The notes below the pieces were generated by a model that saw only the letters and a program-made list of their open reading frames with translations, had not been told where the DNA came from and made no database searches. DNA of 64,000 bases from Bacteriovoracaceae bacterium UBA6153 (GTDB lineage Bacteria; Bdellovibrionota; Bacteriovoracia; Bacteriovoracales; Bacteriovoracaceae): the NCBI GenBank assembly GCA_002428265.1, contig DIUR01000023.1:62001-126000 (forward strand). Direction: 5' to 3'. Each line of letters starts with the position of its first letter. Position 1 is the stretch's first letter. A program made the position numbers and the translations under genes. Shown here piece by piece: positions 30,898-39,807 of this stretch.

Positions 30898-32097
30898 ATG
30901 TTGAAACTCGCTTTCTTGATGGGAATGATGCTTTCATTTGAGTCCATTGCAAGTAGCTGCAATGTTCAAAATATTGAAGGTGTTATTGAACTCTTAAATC
31001 AAGCACCATTGGAAAAACAATACAAAGAAGCTCATACGCAATTGGCAAACCTTCGTTATGAAGACTCCATTAGAAAGATTCGTCCAGAAGTCTCGGCCGG
31101 AATTGATATCGATAAAGATAACTCTAGTAATAAAGAAATTACTGCAGCAATTATGTTTAACGTAACTGACTATGCCAAGCAGGGACTTCTCAAAAAAATC
31201 AGCGATTCAGAAAGAAATTTAATGCGCTCAGATTTTGAAAAAGACTACAAAGGTAGGCTCTCAGAAGTGGCCTTATCGCTTTTTAAAGTCTCACAAAATT
31301 ATTTCTTTAAGGACAGGTTAAATGGTCTGATAGAGACGCTGAACTCATCAGAGTCTGTCTATAAATCAAGGCCTATCAGAAGCCGTGATGAAGAAATTAT
31401 TTTAAGTTCATTAAGTCTGCTTAAAAGCAATCTTCTTTTAAAAAGATCAAGAATTGAGGACCAGATTTTTGAAGATCAGCTTAATTTGAAAAAATGGGCA
31501 GGAATTGACTGCAGTGTAGATTATAAAACTCTAACTACGATTGTAAAAAATTTGAAACTAGAAAATTTTAATGATGAAAATCTAATCACATTAAAAGATT
31601 TAAAAATTAAAAATGAACTAGTTCAAAACTCAACGGAGTACGATGCTATAAGAACATTTAACAATTTTAAAATCGGACCAAGTTTTTCCAGAGAGCGCAT
31701 CGACTCTATCAATGAGTATCGCTTTGGCGTTGCAGTCTCATTTGATCTGCCAAGTTTCAGTAATGCAAATGGAGAGTATGTTGAGCAGGCGAGAAAGATT
31801 AGTGCGCTTGAATCAGAAAGAGGTAATAGAGATGCACTTTTTAATAAAGAAATTCTCATACAGCGTTTTACAAAAAACTCTCAAGCATTGCAGTTAATGC
31901 CAACGTTTGAAAAGTTAGACCAGGATATCAAAAGGATAAAGAAATCATTTGAGACTGGAAGTATTTCTCCTCTTACTTATCTGGAAGCCTACCGTTCGCA
32001 CGTCGATTTCCTGGAGACAGCAGAAGAGTTAAGAGCAAGTGTTTTTGAAAGTTATTTTAAATTAAGAGGTTTATATGTTGAAAATAATAATATTTAG
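30898..32097 (+). CDS. TolC-family outer-membrane efflux protein
   Basis: 399 residues with signal peptide. Long alternating helices in two halves, typical of the OEP fold (YKEAHTQLANLRYEDSIRKIRPEVSAGIDI; FNNFKIGPSFSRERI, GVAVSFDLPSF), and the late helix RIKKSFETGSISPLTYLEAYRS that is a CusC/CzcC-like mark. It forms the exit channel of the RND pump. AAGGAATT ribosome site; its end overlaps the adaptor gene by 23 bp. Confidence 0.85.
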   Translation: MLKLAFLMGMMLSFESIASSCNVQNIEGVIELLNQAPLEKQYKEAHTQLANLRYEDSIRKIRPEVSAGIDIDKDNSSNKEITAAIMFNVTDYAKQGLLKKISDSERNLMRSDFEKDYKGRLSEVALSLFKVSQNYFFKDRLNGLIETLNSSESVYKSRPIRSRDEEIILSSLSLLKSNLLLKRSRIEDQIFEDQLNLKKWAGIDCSVDYKTLTTIVKNLKLENFNDENLITLKDLKIKNELVQNSTEYDAIRTFNNFKIGPSFSRERIDSINEYRFGVAVSFDLPSFSNANGEYVEQARKISALESERGNRDALFNKEILIQRFTKNSQALQLMPTFEKLDQDIKRIKKSFETGSISPLTYLEAYRSHVDFLETAEELRASVFESYFKLRGLYVENNNI

Positions 32098-32620
32098 TTT
32101 TTTTACTCTCGCGTATGGAAATGAGACAGATCATAAAGTACATGGTTATAAAAAAGGTGTAGTCGAAGAAAAGCATGATCACAAAAAAGATCATAAGGAT
32201 AATCACCAAGATGAGGACAAGGACGATCACAAAAATGAGCACAAGGACGAGCACAAGGATGAGCATGGCGAGCACGGTGATCACGATGATCATGCAAACG
32301 AAGTCAGTGCAGATGGATTTAAACTAAACGATGCAAGTATTAAAACATTTGGTTTGGTGAATTTGCCTTACTCAGCTCCTTCTGTTGTGGTCTCTAAAGA
32401 GGCCATCTTTAAAGGTCTGAATGAAGTCAATTTATACAGATTAAGAAATGGATTCTATAAAAGAGTAGATTTTAAAATACTTTCTCAAAATAAGAATGAC
32501 TTTCGAGTAAGCTCTCCAGACTTAGCAGCGGGAGATCAGATTGTAGTAAAAGGGATTGGCTTTTTAAGGATCGCTGAGATCGCAGCTTCTGGTGGCCTAT
32601 CAGATTCTCACTCACATTAA
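32075..32620 (+). CDS. Short His/Asp-rich membrane-fusion (CusB/CzcB-like) protein lacking the hairpin core
   Basis: 181 residues. A signal sequence is followed by an exceptionally His/Asp/Glu/Lys-rich repeat tract (residues about 20-70: HDHKKDHKDNH, HKDEHKDEHGEHGDHDDH), a likely metal-binding arm. The remainder keeps the adaptor N-terminal strand (FKLNDASIKTFGLVNLPY) and the C-terminal membrane-proximal domain (RLRNGFYKRVDFKIL, VSSPDLAAGDQIVVKGIGFL), but the about 200-residue lipoyl/alpha-hairpin part is missing. Usual length is 350-500. It lies between TolC and CusA genes, so it must be the adaptor of this pump unless another gene supplies it. Confidence 0.75.
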   Translation: MLKIIIFSFFTLAYGNETDHKVHGYKKGVVEEKHDHKKDHKDNHQDEDKDDHKNEHKDEHKDEHGEHGDHDDHANEVSADGFKLNDASIKTFGLVNLPYSAPSVVVSKEAIFKGLNEVNLYRLRNGFYKRVDFKILSQNKNDFRVSSPDLAAGDQIVVKGIGFLRIAEIAASGGLSDSHSH

Positions 32621-32632
32621 TTGGAAGTAAGT

Positions 32633-35600
32633 ATGTTAAATAAAATAATTCATTTTTCAGTTTTTAATAGATACACAGTCCTACTGTTGACCTTAATGGT
32701 GGCCGTAGGAGGATTTTATGCCTTTCAAAGTCTGCCGATTGATGCCGTTCCTGATATTACTAATAATCAAGTGCAGGTCAATACAACGATTGAAGGACTT
32801 GCACCTGAAGAGATCGAGCGAACGATTACTCAGCCAGTTGAATCTTCTTTAAGAGGAATTGCAGATGTAGAGCACATCAGATCCATTACAAGATTTGGTC
32901 TTTCTCAAGTGACTATCGTCTTTAAGGATAAAGTTGATATTTATAGAGCAAGGCAAGTCGTTTCAGAAAGACTTCAGGGAGTTCAGGCGAACTTACCTAA
33001 AGGGGCCACGGCAGAAATTGGGCCAATATCATCAGGTCTTGGAGAAATTTTTCAATACGTTCTAGATTTTGAAAAAGCTGAAACAGATCCAGAAAAGCGT
33101 TTTCTTCAGTTGATTGAACTCAAAACGATCCAGGAATGGACAGTTAAGCCAAGGCTCTTAACCGTTGAAGGTGTTGCAGAAATCAATACTAGTGGTGGAT
33201 ATGAAAAGCAATTTCACATCATGCCTGATGTCGCTAAAATGACTTCTTATAATATTCACTTCAATGACATCACAGCGGCACTTGAAAAAGTTAACAGAAA
33301 CGTTGGTGGGGGAAACGTTCAGCAAACAGCTGAGCAATTTCTTATTCAGGGGATTGGATTATTAAAAGACGAAAAGGCCATTTTAAATGTTCCAGTCAAG
33401 AAATTAGAATCTCTTAGGGTTATTCGCATAAAAGATTTTGCAAAAGTCTCTCTTGGTAAGCAGACGCGAACGGGAAGTGCGACTTTAAACGGTAAAGAGG
33501 CTGTTTTAGGAACGGCCATGATGTTGATCGGTGAAAACAGCCGTACCGTTGCTTTAAGAGTGGCAGATAAAATTAAAGAAGTAGAAAAAAATCTTCCTCC
33601 TGGAGTTAAGTTGACTGTCGTTTATGACAGATCTGTTCTGGTTAATGCAACACTAGGAACAGTTGAGCATAACTTATTATTGGGCGCGACACTTGTTATC
33701 GTTATTTTATTTCTTCTTCTCGGTAACGTAAGAGCAGCCGTCATTACAGCTTTTACAATTCCATTAACCTTGCTTGCGACTTTCATGGTGATGAAGCCAC
33801 TTGGACTCTCTGGAAACCTAATGAGTTTAGGAGCGCTTGATTTTGGTATTATTGTAGATGGGACAGTTATTGTTTTAGATAACTGTGTTCGCTACATCCA
33901 TGAACTGAAAAAGAAACTTGGTAGAAATTTAACGAAAGAAGAAGTTAAGCAAGCAGTTTATGATGCCACGGTTGAAATCAGACTGGCGGCAGGGTTTGGT
34001 GAGTTGGTTGTTGTTGCTGTTTTCATTCCGGTATTTGGTTTAACGGGAATTGAAGGAAAAATGTTCCTACCAATGGCGATGACTTTTGCTATTGCTGTTT
34101 TTTGTGCTCTTATTTTTTCTTTTACAACAGCTCCCGCGCTAGCTTCTCTAATCTTAAAAGGGGATGCTGAAGAAAAAGAACCAAAATTCATGGAATTTTT
34201 TAAGAAAATCTATTTTCCAGTTTTAAATTATTCTATTGTTAATCCTATGAAGATTATTGGCGTTGCTGTTATCAGTGTTGCCTTGGGAGTTGGATTATTT
34301 TTCACCAGAGGATCAGAGTTTTTGCCTCAGCTAAGCGAAGGCTCATTTGCCTTTCACATGATCAGACCAGTTAACGTGAGTCTTGATCAATCGATTGCTT
34401 TTCAAGAAAAGGCAGAAGCAATTATTCGCACGTTCCCTGAAGTCGAAAACGTTTTCTCAAGAATTGGGACAAGTGAAGTTGCAACAGATCCAATGGGGGT
34501 AAACGTCTCTGATACCTATATTATGTTAAATAATATTAAGACATGGCCTCTGGTTGAAGGACGCAAACAGACCTATGAAATTCTTGTTCAAAGAATGATT
34601 GCCAAGCTTCAAAATGAATTGCCTGGGCAAAATTACCTGGCTTCACAGCCTATTCAGATGCGCTTTAATGAGCTTCTTGAAGGAACGAGGGCCGACGTAG
34701 CAGTTAAGATCTTTGGTCCTGATCTAAAAGAATTGATGAAGTATGCTAAAGAGACAAAAGAAATTATTGAAACTGTCCGTGGCGCGGGAGATGTTGAAGA
34801 AGACCTGGCCGGGACCTCTCCTGTTTTAAAAATTATACCAAAAGATGAAATCTTAAATTCGCTAGGAGCTTCTTCGGGTGATGTTCTAGACACTATTGAA
34901 ATTGCCCTTGGTGGTTATGAGGCGGGAACACTGTACGAGAATGAAAAGAAGTTTCCGATTATCGTAAAGCTTAGCGAAGAAGAAAGAAGTGATCTGGATG
35001 TTATTAAAAAACTTCCTATCGGCATCAGTGAGAGCTTAACTGTACCAATGGAAAAAGTGGCAACAAGTGAGTTTGCTGAAACTTTTGGAAGTATCACGAG
35101 AGAAGAGTCTAATAGGCGTTCTGCTGTACTGGTGAACCTTAGAGGACGAGATACACAAAGTTTTGTTACTGAGGCCCGCGCCTTGGTTGATGAAAAAATA
35201 AAATTACCTCAAGGCTACTTCTTTAAATGGGGTGGTAACTTTGAAAATCTACAGGTTGCTAAAAGCCGCCTGTTACTTTTAACTCCGATCGCTCTTATCA
35301 TCGTTTTAATGATGATCTATGCAGCTTTTGGAAACGTTAAAGAAACAGCACTGGTATTTTCATGTGTGCCATTGGCACTCGTTGGAGGAGTCGTAGGCCT
35401 CATCTTAAATGGCCTTCCATTTAGTATTTCGGCGGGAGTAGGCTTCATTGCTTTATCAGGAATTGCAGTCCTAAACGGTGTTGTTTTGGTTAACTTTTTT
35501 AATCAACTCAAAAGCGAAGGAGTCCAGGGTCTTGAAATTGTCAGACAAGGGGCGATGGTTAGACTCCGTCCGGTTTTAATGACGGCCCTCGTGGCCGTAT

Positions 35601-35761
35601 TTGGCTTTCTTCCAATGATGCTATCAAGTGGTATCGGATCAGAGGTTCAAAAGCCACTGGCCAGTGTCGTTATCGGAGGGATTATTTCTTCAACTCTTTT
35701 AACCTTAGTAGTGATTCCATCTCTCTATGGTAAGTTTATTTTGAAGATCAGGTCAGAGTAG
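32633..35761 (+). CDS. Heavy-metal RND efflux transporter (CusA/CzcA family)
   Basis: 1042 residues from the ATG preceded by GGAAG. Twelve transmembrane helices in two six-helix groups with large periplasmic loops. Family marks: VDAVPDITNNQVQVNT near 45, GLAPEEIERTITQPVESSL, LGALDFGIIVDGTVIVLDN in TM4 (the proton-relay region), and the second-half LPEGSF-like ...LPQLSEGSF. It exports monovalent or divalent heavy metals from the periplasm/cytosol using proton motive force. Metal (Cu/Ag or Zn/Co/Cd) is not decidable here. Confidence 0.93.
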   Translation: MLNKIIHFSVFNRYTVLLLTLMVAVGGFYAFQSLPIDAVPDITNNQVQVNTTIEGLAPEEIERTITQPVESSLRGIADVEHIRSITRFGLSQVTIVFKDKVDIYRARQVVSERLQGVQANLPKGATAEIGPISSGLGEIFQYVLDFEKAETDPEKRFLQLIELKTIQEWTVKPRLLTVEGVAEINTSGGYEKQFHIMPDVAKMTSYNIHFNDITAALEKVNRNVGGGNVQQTAEQFLIQGIGLLKDEKAILNVPVKKLESLRVIRIKDFAKVSLGKQTRTGSATLNGKEAVLGTAMMLIGENSRTVALRVADKIKEVEKNLPPGVKLTVVYDRSVLVNATLGTVEHNLLLGATLVIVILFLLLGNVRAAVITAFTIPLTLLATFMVMKPLGLSGNLMSLGALDFGIIVDGTVIVLDNCVRYIHELKKKLGRNLTKEEVKQAVYDATVEIRLAAGFGELVVVAVFIPVFGLTGIEGKMFLPMAMTFAIAVFCALIFSFTTAPALASLILKGDAEEKEPKFMEFFKKIYFPVLNYSIVNPMKIIGVAVISVALGVGLFFTRGSEFLPQLSEGSFAFHMIRPVNVSLDQSIAFQEKAEAIIRTFPEVENVFSRIGTSEVATDPMGVNVSDTYIMLNNIKTWPLVEGRKQTYEILVQRMIAKLQNELPGQNYLASQPIQMRFNELLEGTRADVAVKIFGPDLKELMKYAKETKEIIETVRGAGDVEEDLAGTSPVLKIIPKDEILNSLGASSGDVLDTIEIALGGYEAGTLYENEKKFPIIVKLSEEERSDLDVIKKLPIGISESLTVPMEKVATSEFAETFGSITREESNRRSAVLVNLRGRDTQSFVTEARALVDEKIKLPQGYFFKWGGNFENLQVAKSRLLLLTPIALIIVLMMIYAAFGNVKETALVFSCVPLALVGGVVGLILNGLPFSISAGVGFIALSGIAVLNGVVLVNFFNQLKSEGVQGLEIVRQGAMVRLRPVLMTALVAVFGFLPMMLSSGIGSEVQKPLASVVIGGIISSTLLTLVVIPSLYGKFILKIRSE

Positions 35762-35823
35762 AGTTAAGTTGGTAATAATAGTAATAGTGCAATGGCAAAA
35801 TATTTTTTCATATGGTGTACAAA

Positions 35824-35847
35824 GCTTTCTAGTTAATGCTAGAAAGC
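35824..35847 (+). other. Leader hairpin before the 102-residue secreted protein
   Basis: GCTTTCTAG (35824-35832) pairs perfectly with CTAGAAAGC (35839-35847), loop TTAATG. There is no U-tract. It lies 25 bp before the ATG at 35873, so it may stabilise that mRNA. Confidence 0.5.
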
Positions 35848-35872
35848 ACAAAATCAAAAAAGGGAGTCTTAA

Positions 35873-36181
35873 ATGAAAAAGTCTATTTTATCATTAGTTG
35901 CTATGGTTTTATTATCACTAAGTTCTGTTGTTTCAGCTGGTGCAGTAAAAGAAGTTTTAATTGATGCTGAAGATACAATTCACCATGAATTTTTTCAAAA
36001 TGGCCTTCAAGTTATTTCTATCGAAGACCAAGAATTAGTACCTTCTAAAAGAGGTGTTGGAGTTAAAGCTGTAGTTGTTACAAGAAACCCTACAAGCAAA
36101 GCTCAACAAGTTTGGACATGCGTTGTTGATTTCGCAAGAATCAATAATTCGTACGAGTCTGTAGACATTAACTGTAAATAA
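35873..36181 (+). CDS. Small secreted protein, unknown
   Basis: 102 residues with signal peptide ending VVSA. The mature 80 residues are beta-rich (KEVLIDAEDTIHHEFFQNGLQVI; GVKAVVVTRNP) with two cysteines near the C-terminus (QVWTCVVDF and the terminal INCK). AAAAGGGAG ribosome site and strong codon bias suggest high expression. No family was recognised. Confidence 0.78.
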   Translation: MKKSILSLVAMVLLSLSSVVSAGAVKEVLIDAEDTIHHEFFQNGLQVISIEDQELVPSKRGVGVKAVVVTRNPTSKAQQVWTCVVDFARINNSYESVDINCK

Positions 36182-36197
36182 TTTCTCATTTTTTAAT

Positions 36198-36231
36198 GCC
36201 AGTAAGGAAATCTTCCTTGCTGGCCCTTTTC
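36198..36231 (+). terminator. Terminator of the 102-residue protein gene
   Basis: A 12-bp stem with one G-T pair (36198-36209 with 36213-36224), a three-base loop, then CCTTTTC. Confidence 0.75.
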
Positions 36232-36285
36232 AAATCTTATTGAAATCCTGACAAAAAAACTCTCACAAATAATCTACAATTAATC

Positions 36286-36981
36286 ATGACAAGCTTTAAC
36301 GCTGTAACAAAGACTGCGAAAGTATTTTCAATTACGGGAAAATATCTTCTTAAGTCGATGATCTCTGGAAGTTGTGTTGTTGATCTAAAAAGCAGGTGGG
36401 CCTGCGAGATCTTAAATCATTTTAACATCGATTTAACGATTAAAGACCGACCTGCACTACTAAATCAATCTTCTGTTATGCTGGGGAACCATATCAGTTA
36501 TCTTGATATTCCTATACTCATTGCCTGTTGCCCGGACGTCGTCTTTGTCAGCAAAAAAGAAGTGAAGTTCTGGCCGGTTATAGGAAATGCCGCTGTGAAG
36601 ATGAAGACTATTTTCGTAGAGAGGCACAACGCTGATTCAAGAGCGAGTGCCAAGGCCACTATTGCTCGTTCACTAAAAGAAAAAAATCTCAATCTTATTA
36701 TCTTCCCATCAGGAACAACGAAGATCGGCGTTTCTCCTCGCTGGCAAAAAGGCATATTTGAAATTGCCGAAGAAAATAACATTGTTGTTTATCCTTTTCG
36801 CATTAAATATTCTCCAGAGAGAGATTGTGCTTATATTGATGACGATAATCTCTTAATACATATGTCTAATCTCTTTAGACTAAAAAAGATTAAAGTCACT
36901 GTCGAGTTCCATCCTGCCGTTTTAGTCAACACTGAGAGTATTAATCATTGGAAAGAATGGTCGGAAGCTTCCGATTTTTAA
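36286..36981 (+). CDS. olsA: PlsC-family acyltransferase, probable OlsA
   Basis: 231 residues. Acyltransferase motifs: NH-x4-D in GNHISYLDIP (near 67), VSKKEVKFWPVIG, and IFPSGTTKIG, a variant of FPEGTR. It transfers an acyl chain to a lysolipid hydroxyl. Because an arginase and an OlsB-like gene follow directly, acylation of lyso-ornithine lipid (OlsA role) is the best guess; a plain phosphatidate synthase (PlsC) remains possible. No ribosome site; a TACAAT -10-like box ends five bases before the ATG, so translation may be leaderless. Confidence 0.75.
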   Translation: MTSFNAVTKTAKVFSITGKYLLKSMISGSCVVDLKSRWACEILNHFNIDLTIKDRPALLNQSSVMLGNHISYLDIPILIACCPDVVFVSKKEVKFWPVIGNAAVKMKTIFVERHNADSRASAKATIARSLKEKNLNLIIFPSGTTKIGVSPRWQKGIFEIAEENNIVVYPFRIKYSPERDCAYIDDDNLLIHMSNLFRLKKIKVTVEFHPAVLVNTESINHWKEWSEASDF

Positions 36982-37050
36982 GATAGTGTTAGTACAATTT
37001 AATAAAAACCTGACAGTACAAAATCGCAATTATTCATTAGCCTATTATTA

Positions 37051-38016
37051 ATGAAAACATTATTGAATTTTTCAGGCATAAGCTTTGAGGTTGGACAAAC
37101 TAAAAATGGACTGACTCAATCAACAGGTTTTGCACGTAAGTATTTTCATTCTTTAAAAGATTCTAACTTAGAGTTCATCGATCGCGGCGATGCTCAAATA
37201 CCAAACTTACAAGGAAAAATTAAAATTCATTCTAATGATGATCTCATCAATGTGGAGTGGGATAAGTATCGATTCGCCTATGAAAAAACGCAAAGGCTGT
37301 TAATGAACTCTTATCCATTAGTAAATTGGGGGGGAGACCATAGCGTTGCTCTTGCAACAGTTGGGGCCTTCATTGAAAAATTTAAAAATGGGTTTGTTGT
37401 ATGGATAGATGCCCATGCCGATTTAAATCTCCCGGCACATTCTGAATCTGGAAATCTGCATGGAATGCCTCTGGGCGTATTGTTAAATTTAAAAAATATT
37501 GCAGATGAATATTTCCCATGGCTGGAGCAGCACTTAGATCCTAAAAAACTTATCTATGTAGGCCTTAGAGATATAGATCCATTTGAAAAAGAAATGATTG
37601 ATGGCCTGGGAATTAAAACTTATCAATTTAAAGAGATTCAATCTCTGGGAATGAAGGTCGTTGCACACGAAATTCTAGCTTACACCTCTGGCGAAGCTCT
37701 TCATGTGAGTTTTGATATCGATGCCGTTGACCCTAAGTTTGCTCCGTCTACGGGAGTGCCAGTTAAAGAAGGGCTTACTCCTGAAGACCTGAGTGTTCTT
37801 TGTGAAGTGCTACTAAAGAAGTCCAATGTGCGCTCAGTCGATCTGGTTGAAATCAATCCGGAATTGGGAACAGCGAAGCAAGTCGATAGAACTTTTACAG
37901 TAGCTTTTAATTTTTTGAGTTCAGTATTCAATAGCAATTTTTCTGGAGACACACATGATTGCATTAGCGAGAGAAATTTCTATGAACAATCTCCTCAAAT
38001 CGAATGGAATTTTTGA
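37051..38016 (+). CDS. Arginase/ureohydrolase-family enzyme
   Basis: 321 residues. Manganese-binding motifs are intact: GGDHS (about 94-98), DAHADLN (119-125), and SFDIDAVDP (about 219-227), with the later GLTPEDL and DLVEINP. It hydrolyses a guanidino substrate to urea; arginine to ornithine is the favoured reaction because the next gene encodes an OlsB-like N-acyltransferase that consumes ornithine. Agmatinase or formiminoglutamase activity cannot be excluded. It overlaps the OlsB gene by 62 bp, indicating tight coupling. Confidence 0.85.
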   Translation: MKTLLNFSGISFEVGQTKNGLTQSTGFARKYFHSLKDSNLEFIDRGDAQIPNLQGKIKIHSNDDLINVEWDKYRFAYEKTQRLLMNSYPLVNWGGDHSVALATVGAFIEKFKNGFVVWIDAHADLNLPAHSESGNLHGMPLGVLLNLKNIADEYFPWLEQHLDPKKLIYVGLRDIDPFEKEMIDGLGIKTYQFKEIQSLGMKVVAHEILAYTSGEALHVSFDIDAVDPKFAPSTGVPVKEGLTPEDLSVLCEVLLKKSNVRSVDLVEINPELGTAKQVDRTFTVAFNFLSSVFNSNFSGDTHDCISERNFYEQSPQIEWNF

Positions 38017-38788
38017 TTTTCAACAGAAAGTTAAACTTCGACTTGAGACTAGTTCTTACGTTTTAAAAACGGCAGATACTTCTTTAGAGCTAGTTGAAAG
38101 TTGTAAATTAAGACATGAGGTTTTCTATCGTGAATTTCAATTGGCAGATCACATCGGAGTAGATGTAGATCAGTACGATTCGCACTTTGATCATTTAATC
38201 ATTATTCATAAAGAATCCAATAAAGTTATTGGAACCTATAGACTGAGCTGCAGCGAGTTTTCAAGTGTTTCATATACTGAAAGTGAATTTGACCTGACTG
38301 AAATTTTCAAATTAAAAGGTCCTCATCTGGAATTGGGAAGAGCTTGCATTCAAAAAGAGCATCGCAAGGGTGCTACTGTGATTTCTTTATTATGGAGAGG
38401 AATCGTTGAATACATGAATTTGTCCGGAGCTAATATTCTCTATGGATGTTCAAGTGTAAAAGTGGAGTCTACTCATGAAGCGGCCCTTATTTATAAGTAT
38501 TTTAATGAACAAGGGGCCATTTTAAAGTCCAATTCCGCGCAACCTACTAGTCAATTTAAAATGCCCGATTTTGCGAAGATTTATAGTGAGTTGCCACAAA
38601 ATCTTAGTGCTGAGCAAGTTCATTTTGCAGAGAGCTTAATTCCTTCATTATTAAAATTCTATATAAAGTTTGGCGCTAAGATTGCCAGCGAGCCTGCTTT
38701 TGATAGAGAATTTAAGTGTATGGACTTTTTAACAATTATGAAAAAAGAAGAAATATCTTTAAGTAAGAAATTTCAGTTGATTCAATGA
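37955..38788 (+). CDS. olsB: GNAT-type N-acyltransferase, probable ornithine-lipid synthase OlsB
   Basis: 277 residues; the ATG at 37955 has GGAGA upstream and is preferred over one 27 bp later. OlsB-like features: KLRHEVFYREFQLADHIGVDVDQYDSHFDHLIII, IGTYRLSCSEF, then LELGRACIQKEHRKG, and an LYGCSSVKVESTHE strand. OlsB transfers a 3-hydroxyacyl group from ACP to the alpha-amine of ornithine. N-acyl-amino-acid synthases of other substrate range are related, so specificity is inferred from the arginase and OlsA-like neighbours. Confidence 0.75.
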   Translation: MIALAREISMNNLLKSNGIFDFQQKVKLRLETSSYVLKTADTSLELVESCKLRHEVFYREFQLADHIGVDVDQYDSHFDHLIIIHKESNKVIGTYRLSCSEFSSVSYTESEFDLTEIFKLKGPHLELGRACIQKEHRKGATVISLLWRGIVEYMNLSGANILYGCSSVKVESTHEAALIYKYFNEQGAILKSNSAQPTSQFKMPDFAKIYSELPQNLSAEQVHFAESLIPSLLKFYIKFGAKIASEPAFDREFKCMDFLTIMKKEEISLSKKFQLIQ

Positions 38789-39807
38789 CAGGACTATTAG
38801 CAGATATTTTAAAACTTGGCCAAATGGTCAACGAAGATGCTGAGCTAAAAAAATTAGTTCACTTCGAAGTATTGCGAGAAATCTCTTATAAGAATGAAGT
38901 CTTTCCCATCTATTCTTTTACAATTGGTTCATCTGATCCGGAGCATCCCACCTTATTTATGACAGGTGGAGTTCATGGTTTAGAGCGAGTTGGGGCCCAG
39001 CTGGCATGGAGTCTTTTAAAGACTACCATCGACAGGCTTGTTTGGGACAAATCACTTCAAGAGTTATTTACTAATGTTAAATTAGTCGTTATTCCATTGG
39101 TTAATCCTGTTGGTTATTACAAGTTTAAACGCTGTAATGGAAATGATGTCGATCTCATGAGAAATTCGCCAGTCGTCTCAAACGAAAAAATCCCTTTCCT
39201 TTTAGGTGGACAGCGATATAGCAGAAAGCTTGCCTGGTATCAGGGAGATCCTGGAGTCCTAGAAGAAGAGAATGCAGTACTTTGTGAAAAGTTTTTTCAA
39301 TCATGCAGTCAGAGTAAATGCATTGTTTCAATTGATTTTCATTCGGGCTTTGGAATGAAAGACAGGATATGGTTTCCGTTTTCATATACCCGTGTTCCGT
39401 TTGATAATGTTGCTGAAGTCGATGCATTTGCCACTCTTTTTGAAGAAACTCACCCTTATCATATTTATAAAATTGAACCTCAGTCCAAAGGTTATTTATT
39501 AAATGGTGATATTTGGGACCATCTCTTTTTAGAATTAAAAAAGATTAATCCTCATACTGTCTATATTCCACTTACGTTGGAGATGGGGTCATGGACATGG
39601 GTTCGAAAGAATCCGTTGCAAATTTTTTCAAAACAAGGAATTTTTAACCCGATGAAAGTTCATAGATTAAAAAGAACTTATAGAAGACATTATCTATTAT
39701 ATGATTTTATGCTTAAAGCACTTCGCTCACATCCGGTATGGTCAGAGCTCGATTCCACTGTAAAGTTAAAGCACCTGAACTCAGGTATGACGAGATGGTA
39801 TGAATAG
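38785..39807 (+). CDS. M14-family zinc carboxypeptidase/deacylase
   Basis: 340 residues. Zinc ligands H and E in GGVHGLERVG (about 60-69), the substrate-binding set NPVGYYKFKR...DVDLMRNSP, the third ligand in IDFHSGFGMKD and the catalytic Glu in TLEMGSW. No signal peptide, so cytoplasmic. The family includes carboxypeptidases, succinylglutamate desuccinylase and DUF2817 enzymes. Its start overlaps olsB by four bases (ATGA). In this operon it may trim or recycle an N-acyl amino acid, which is inference. Confidence 0.8.
   Translation: MTGLLADILKLGQMVNEDAELKKLVHFEVLREISYKNEVFPIYSFTIGSSDPEHPTLFMTGGVHGLERVGAQLAWSLLKTTIDRLVWDKSLQELFTNVKLVVIPLVNPVGYYKFKRCNGNDVDLMRNSPVVSNEKIPFLLGGQRYSRKLAWYQGDPGVLEEENAVLCEKFFQSCSQSKCIVSIDFHSGFGMKDRIWFPFSYTRVPFDNVAEVDAFATLFEETHPYHIYKIEPQSKGYLLNGDIWDHLFLELKKINPHTVYIPLTLEMGSWTWVRKNPLQIFSKQGIFNPMKVHRLKRTYRRHYLLYDFMLKALRSHPVWSELDSTVKLKHLNSGMTRWYE

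Noticed and set aside
32057..32297. Long reading frames on the minus strand across the His-rich tract
   Set aside because: They are mirror images of the repetitive GAT/CAC/AAG codons of the adaptor gene; no ribosome site or family similarity.
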